A stretch of 12,355 bases of DNA, from the NCBI GenBank assembly GCA_003573635.1, contig QUTJ01031506.1, positions 1 through 12,355 of the forward strand. The letters run 5' to 3'. The notes under the pieces were generated by a model. That model worked only from the letters and a program-made list of their open reading frames with translations. It did no database searches and had not been told where the DNA came from. Made by a program: the position numbers and the translations under genes. Shown here in pieces: positions 8,531-12,355 of the stretch. Every line of letters starts with the position of its first letter. The first letter of the stretch is position 1. The stretch is from Goniomonas avonlea. Lineage: Eukaryota; Cryptophyceae; Goniomonadida; Goniomonadaceae.

Positions 8531-11500
8531 ATGAGAATTGGCATGCTCGAGCGCGTGTTATTTGTTTTAGCATTCATATGGGCGGTTGATGCGGACACAA
8601 AGGTGACCGTAGGTCCTTCCCGACACTTGAACCCGATGCTTTTGGGGCTCAACGATGTGCTTGGCCCCATCGTTAACCTCAGCTACACAGACGCCTCCCT
8701 GGTCGCAGCTGCTCGCACTCTCCGCGTGGGCACGCTGCGGCACCCCGGGGGAACAGTTGCCAACTATTGGTCGCTTGTTGACGGGCGCTATGTTGAGGGC
8801 TGCACTCCCGGCGCCCCGCCGCACGTTCCCGACGAACCGAGCGGGAGGAGGTTGTGTGGTTGCTGCGAGTTTGCAGATGGTGTCGCGTCTCGACCTGTTG
8901 GCACGTTCAGTCCGATTGCATTTTGTGAAAAGAATGCGGTGGGCGGTTCAACCAGCGCGCCGACCGTTTTCGACATCAACGTGCTCACGTTGAACAGCAG
9001 CGAGTCTGTGGCACAGCTCCAGTATCTTAAGGACGCCAACTTGACAGTGGAATATATTGAGCTTGGGAATGAGTTTTATATTGCCAAGGACTATGCTTGG
9101 CGCTTCCCGACTCCAGCAAGCTACGTCAAGGCCTGTGTTCCGGTCATTGCCGCTGCCAGGGAGATGTTTCCAAACGCCAAAGTCGCAGTGGTGGGCTCTC
9201 ACAATTCGTTAGAGTGGAATAGTGGTGTGGCGGAGGAGTTGCGGTCCACCATCGGCATTGACGGAGTCGACGCCGTCACAATTCACATGTATTCTCCGAT
9301 GGCACAAGATGCGCCAACCCACATCGAGCATAGCTTCGTGCTGGCTTTCCCGGACGCCGCCCTGCAGAATCTGTCAGAGGCCGTGGCTAGCATCTACAGC
9401 CCATCTACCCGGATATGGATGACCGAGTTCAATTATGGGATTCAGAAACCGCCCCTGCCCTCGCTCACAGATGGTGCCGTGCACGGTATGTGATGCTCCC
9501 GGGCGCACCAACAACTCACTCCCGAACTAGGCATGTTCTGGGCAGCCCACGTGCTTGCCGCAGTTAACGACGTGAATGACGCCTACAACGTGATGATGAT
9601 GCACGCTTTCACGTCTCAGGACGGTGTCGGATGGGACTCACGCACCGGCCTTGTCCGAGTGCCCGCCTCCGGGTCTTATGGCCCCTCTTCGGCCAGAGTG
9701 AACGGCGTCGCGCAGATTTTTGCGCATATTTCCACGCTGGCGCAGGAGGGCGGGAAGATGCACCCCGTGAAGGTGGAGGGTGGGGCCGACGTCCCGGTCG
9801 TCCAGACCACCAAGCCGCTGCCTTGTGTGCAGGTCCGAACTTCGGTTCCAGCTTCCTCTTCCCTCTGCCCTTTCCGTTCTCCCTCGCCCCCCCCCTTTCT
9901 CCCTTTGTCTCTTCACCCCCTCTCACCCTCCCTCTGGCGATGCTCATAAAAGCAAACAGTGTCTCCTCTTCCTCTCCAGTGCATCGTGACCCAGACTCAG
10001 TGATCTCAGCTTGCTAGGGAGGAGCGAGAGAGGGAGGGAGAGAATGGGAGCCAGAGAGAGTTTGTGGGGGGGGGGGGGGGGGGGGGGGGGGGAGGAGAGG
10101 GACAGAGACAGAGAGACAGANGGGGGCGGAGCTGCGGAAGCGGGGGGGGGGGGGGCGTTACACGATCTTGGATTCGTTCGAGACACCGTCCCTTCTCGTC
10201 AGCAATGACGGGCCAAAGTTTTGAAATTGTGTCACTGACACGGTGTGCAGGCGGCGGTCTTTTCCGGGGAAGTGGCGCCCTTTTGGTACCTAGTCGCCAT
10301 CAATCGCTGTGATCGGGTGATCCACATCGAAATCGACATCTCAGGTGAGTCTGTCCCCTCTCTCTGTCCTCTCACACACACGCCTCTCTCACACACATAC
10401 ACACTCGCGATCTCTCTGTCTCTCGCTGCAGTCTTCTCCAGAGAAGTTATTCCCTTTTGGTGCCCGCTTGCGATCAATCACGCGTGTGTATGTGCGTGTG
10501 TGAGAGCGTGAGAGAGAGGATCACCCGCCAGCGACGACGGGCCAAAACATCGAACCGAGATCTCTCTCCGTCCTTCCGTCCGCCCTCCCTCCCTCCTAGG
10601 TTTGAGTCCTTTTGCAACCTGCTCGTTGTTTGACGCCCGCGGGTGGCAAACACTCCCACCCAAAGATCCTAGATTGTCTCGTCTCACACTCTAGCACTCT
10701 CACACTCTCACACTCTCACACACTCACACTCACACTCACGCGCATGCACACACAGCCACCGCCAGTGCTGTTGTGTTTGTGCCCGATGAACACACACTCT
10801 CTGTACTCACTCACCACACCGCCAATGTGTTTGTGCTGCTGTGTCTGCCTGCGCCGGATGAACTCACCACACATGTGTGACACACACACACACACACACA
10901 CACACGTCACCGCCACCACCAGTGTGTGCGCGCGCCATGTGTGTGTGTGTGTGTGGATGTGTGTGTGTGGTGGTGGTGGTGATGTGTGTGTGTGTGCAAG
11001 TGCTGCTGTGGCTGCCTGTGCTCGATGACATGAGTGTCATCAGTGTATGCACACGCCTTCCGCATCCAAACACACTGTGGTTCCAACAAATCAACACACT
11101 GTGGTTCCAACGAATTCATCCGAGATAAGAGGCATTTTTTCCCAAATGGAGTGCTGTGTTCTGCCTACCGCGGCGATGTCTCTGCTTTTGACTCACTGCC
11201 GTGCCAGGCACGACTCTCAAGCCGCCGACACAGTTCTCTCTGCTTTTGACTCACTGCCGTGCCAGGCACGACTCTCAAGCCGCCGACACAGTTCTCTCTG
11301 CTTTTGACTCACTGCCGTGCCAGGCACGACTCTCAAGCCGCCGACACAGTTCTCTCTGCTTTTGACTCACTGCCGTGCCAGGCACGACTCTCAAGCCGCC
11401 GACAAATTTCTCCACTGTGGCCTACTCTTCGTTTGACGCTGGCGGCTGGACGACGCTTCCACCAGAGAGCACTCCGCTGCCCTGGGACGGCCCGCTAACT

Positions 11501-11581
11501 CCGACATCGACCACCGTGGAGCCTGTCACGCCCAAGTTTGAGCTGGCTGCCCTGACGCTGACCGTGTTTACGTTTCAGTGA
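8531..11581 (+). CDS. Secreted clan GH-A glycoside hydrolase, heparanase/GH79-like (four exons)
   Basis: Exons 8531-9485, 9531-9832, 10251-10344 and 11382-11581 join in frame to 516 residues plus TGA. Introns are GT-AG, 45, 418 and 1037 nt. A signal peptide covers about residues 1-20. The sequons at 49, 155, 170 and 280 fit a glycosylated secreted enzyme. ELGNEFY has the Asn-Glu pair of clan GH-A, with E181 as acid/base, and WMTEFN supplies nucleophile E299. Their spacing of 118 equals that of human heparanase (E225, E343). RVGTLRHPGGTVANYW (65-80) is a barrel substrate-loop signature shared with related arabinofuranosidase-like enzymes. Exons 3 and 4 encode the C-terminal beta domain (LVAINR..., ending ELAALTLTVFTF). 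It likely cleaves a glucuronide or similar glycan outside the cell or in lysosomes; family GH79 is preferred over GH51, but not proven. The ATG at 8531 is directly followed by the signal peptide. The choice of terminal exon is discussed under findings. Confidence 0.83.
9833..10250 (+). other. Intron 2 of the glycoside hydrolase: pyrimidine tract followed by purine and poly-G tracts
   Basis: The donor is CAG|gtccga and the acceptor is ctgacacggtgtgcag, with a good branch-point-like ctgac. The intron holds a C/T-rich tract at about 9850-9945 and a G/A-rich tract at 10018-10155. The latter includes 27 consecutive G (10066-10092), an undetermined base at 10121 and 14 consecutive G (10142-10155). 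The C/T and G/A tracts could pair in the transcript. Length here is uncertain because homopolymers and the N suggest imperfect assembly. Confidence 0.75.
10066..10155 (+). repeat. Poly-G homopolymers in a purine tract, with one undetermined base
   Basis: There are runs of 27 and 14 G, separated by GA-rich sequence and an N at 10121. Such runs can fold as G-quadruplexes in DNA or RNA, and they also mislead sequencing, so the exact counts should not be trusted. Confidence 0.85.
10425..10481 (+). pseudogene. Diverged partial copy of glycosidase exon 3
   Basis: These 19 codons match the first 19 codons of exon 3 (10251-10307): 13 of 19 residues are the same (for example AAVFS-EV-PFW and AIN). 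I count 16 base differences, nine of them at third positions. The copy runs straight into TG-rich sequence and has lost the second half of the exon and the gtgagt donor. A ctgcag lies inside it, but splicing there from exon 2 shifts the frame. The frame of exon 3 remains open through to this copy and stops at 10509-10511. Confidence 0.7.
10600..10694 (+). pseudogene. Diverged copy of the terminal exon, possible alternative last exon
   Basis: After a pyrimidine-rich acceptor (ccctccctcctag, AG at 10598-10599) the frame set by exon 3 (phase 1) reads GLSPFATCSLFDARGWQTLP, which aligns with the true last exon (AYSSFDAGGWTTLPPES). The copy meets TAG at 10692-10694, in the start of a CACTCT microsatellite, and lacks the second half of the terminal exon, including the ELAALTLTVF strand. 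It could be a remnant of a duplication or a functional early terminal exon; only transcripts can tell. Confidence 0.55.
10690..10740. repeat. CACTCT / CACACT microsatellite
   Basis: Short tandem CACTCT and CACA units inside the last glycosidase intron. They immediately follow, and appear to interrupt, the partial terminal-exon copy. Confidence 0.85.
10881..10996 (+). repeat. Long imperfect inverted repeat, (CA)n...(TG)n hairpin in intron 3
   Basis: Bases 10893-10921 (CA run, then cgtcaccgccaccacca) can pair with 10968-10996 (tggtggtggtggtgatg, then TG run). The stem is 29 pairs; two positions that mismatch in DNA are G-U pairs in the transcript. The loop of 46 bases itself contains more TG repeats. 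A second, perfect 7-bp stem with a 4-base loop follows at 11024-11041. Confidence 0.75.
11070..11117. repeat. 24-bp tandem duplication
   Basis: Two adjacent copies share acacactgtggttccaac and differ near the end (aaatca versus gaattc). It lies in the last glycosidase intron, about 60 bases before the 58-bp array. Confidence 0.8.
11181..11412 (+). repeat. Four 58-bp tandem repeats, each carrying a 3' splice site
   Basis: Units start at 11181, 11239, 11297 and 11355. The first three agree except at the start, and the fourth differs at two positions near its end. Each unit contains cttttgactcac (branch-point-like), tgccgtgccag (acceptor) and about 31 bases that, in the last unit, are the start of the terminal exon. 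Acceptor AG positions are 11206-11207, 11264-11265, 11322-11323 and 11380-11381. Confidence 0.92.
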
Positions 11582-11597
11582 ATCGGGAGCTCGGACG

Positions 11598-11631
11598 GGC
11601 CTGACACGTGCCCCGGCCTGACACGTGCCCC
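11598..11631. repeat. 17-bp tandem doublet containing CACGTG
   Basis: Two exact adjacent copies of ggcctgacacgtgcccc, each holding a CACGTG palindrome, lie 17 bases after the glycosidase stop codon, so probably in its 3' untranslated region. Confidence 0.9.
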
Positions 11632-11719
11632 AGTTGCACCTGTCACACTTGTCGTGTGATCTGAGCCAGGGACATCTTGGAGCAACCTGGCGGCAGCAGC
11701 CAAGGTGTGGCTCCTGTCA

Positions 11720-11895
11720 CACCTGCGGGTGGCTGGCCAACGGTTCCAAGCCCGCCCTGCATCCAACGTTCCCCTCGCGCTAGCACAACAATCTTCTGGT
11801 TAATCGCTGCCATGGTTAGACCGCTCTGGGCTGAGGAGTCACGCCCATGCATATGGTTGAGCTGGCCGCCTTGTCGCTGACCTGTCGCACCTGTC
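11720..11895 (+). pseudogene. Decayed copy of the glycosidase terminal exon
   Basis: The clear part is 11838-11882, which matches 11525-11563 of the true exon: a shared gtcacgccca, a roughly 6-base insertion (tgcatatgg in place of agt), then ttgagctggc-gcc-tg-cgctgacc with three differences. It would encode VELAALSLT against FELAALTLT. Weaker similarity upstream includes a GGGTGG...GGTTCCA block at about 11725, similar to the GGCTGG...GCTTCCA of the true exon. No complete open frame or acceptor is present. Confidence 0.5.
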
Positions 11896-12113
11896 CAGAG
11901 CTCCTGGCGCTGTGCCGGGACACTTGCGTCGTTGTGATTGTTTGATAAAAGGAATCTCTGTTCCCCTGCGCTGGTTGACAGGAAGAGCCGTTGTCCTCGT
12001 TTGAGTCATTACTGACTGATCACCGCCGCGATGTCACCGAGGATTTTTCAAGTTTGACACCGAAGCATATGACATCACAAGGAGGCATACATCGTACAAG
12101 GACAACGAGGCCG

Positions 12114-12239
12114 AGTTGCAAATGTGAGGGAGTCAGACATCCCTTGCCGTAAGTTGCAAATGTGAGGGAGTCAGACGTCCCTTGCCGTAAGTTGCAAATG
12201 TGAGGGAGTCAGACATCCCTTGCCCTAAGTTGCAAATGT
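12114..12239. repeat. 38-bp minisatellite, about 3.3 copies
   Basis: Units start at gttgcaaatgt at 12115, 12153, 12191 and (partial) 12229, with exact 38-bp spacing. Units differ by single bases (acatccc or acgtccc, ccgtaag or ccctaag). The sequence has no unique spacers, so it is a simple tandem repeat. Confidence 0.93.
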
Positions 12240-12271
12240 CATAGGGACTTTTAGGGAAGCGTACTCCCTAT

Positions 12272-12305
12272 CCAATGTTCATATATCATAAAACATATAT
12301 AAAAA
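12272..12305 (+). promoter_or_regulatory. CCAAT and TATA-like elements at the right edge
   Basis: A ccaat at 12272-12276 is followed by tatataaaaa at 12296-12305, in the most AT-rich stretch of the window. The order and spacing fit a promoter for a + strand gene starting beyond 12355, but no such gene can be seen here. Confidence 0.35.
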
Positions 12306-12355
12306 TCGGAAAACCCCTCTTGGCACACGTGTCAATAACCCCCGCGTTGGCTTTG

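Larger units (their letters stand above)
11582..12113. other. Intergenic region downstream of the glycosidase gene
   Basis: No gene is supported here. It contains a 17-bp doublet directly after the stop codon, a decayed terminal-exon copy at about 11720-11895, and unique sequence to the 38-bp array. No AATAAA is seen; gataaaa at about 11943 is the nearest resemblance. Confidence 0.6.

Noticed and set aside
9609-9947. Arg/Gly-rich open frames on the - strand opposite glycosidase exon 2
   Set aside because: Antisense to a well-supported exon and to the pyrimidine tract of intron 2; composition only.
10612-11128. Long frames through CA/TG microsatellites (His-Thr and Cys-Val repeats)
   Set aside because: Dinucleotide repeats have no stops in any frame, so open length carries no information here.
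11047-11498. Coding reading of the 58-bp array as a protein repeat
   Set aside because: The array lacks stops in two of its three frames across several units simply because the unit is short and 58 is not a multiple of three; the third frame has TGA in each pass, and the peptides resemble nothing. The splice-site reading explains the array better.
12114-12239. CRISPR array
   Set aside because: Units are contiguous with no unique spacers, and the genome is eukaryotic.

Overview
The window is nuclear DNA from a eukaryote. It carries three protein-coding genes broken by GT-AG introns, with no operon structure, Shine-Dalgarno sites or RNA genes that I could see. Coding DNA is GC-leaning and the intergenic and intronic DNA is full of microsatellites, homopolymer runs and minisatellites. 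Many introns are very short (40-58 nt), which points to a compact genome of a unicellular eukaryote. The clathrin heavy chain keeps a QL-LTAGP tail like that of animals, but parts of the leg look as close to plant or amoebozoan proteins. I would guess a unicellular relative of animals or another free-living protist (choanoflagellate, filasterean or apusomonad type), but the sequence alone does not settle it.

Layout. Bases 1-313 are upstream sequence of gene 1. Gene 1 (314-1691, + strand, six exons) encodes a secreted or Golgi-lumenal FkbM-type SAM-dependent methyltransferase of 366 residues; its exons include a 31-nt microexon. Bases 1692-2539 lie between two convergent genes and hold short degenerate repeats but no gene I can support. 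Gene 2 (8240 down to 2540, - strand, eight exons) is a complete clathrin heavy chain of 1727 residues. Bases 8241-8530 form a short head-to-head promoter region. Gene 3 (8531-11581, + strand, four exons) encodes a secreted clan GH-A glycoside hydrolase of 516 residues, resembling the heparanase/beta-glucuronidase family GH79. Bases 11582-12355 hold a decayed copy of the last exon of gene 3, a 38-bp tandem repeat and, at the right edge, a TATA-like element that may belong to a gene beyond the window.

The three genes have no obvious shared pathway. Clathrin heavy chain is the structural subunit of vesicle coats. The other two both carry signal peptides and fit glycan modification and glycan cleavage in the secretory route, but a functional link between them is only a guess.

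The least ordinary part is the 3' half of gene 3. Its last intron (10345-11381) contains diverged copies of exon 3 and of the terminal exon, a long CA/TG hairpin, and a four-fold 58-bp tandem repeat. Each unit of that repeat carries the complete 3' splice site (possible branch point, AG, and the first bases of the terminal exon). Only the last of the four acceptors gives the conserved C-terminus. I found no phage-like, defence-like or otherwise clearly new multi-gene system.
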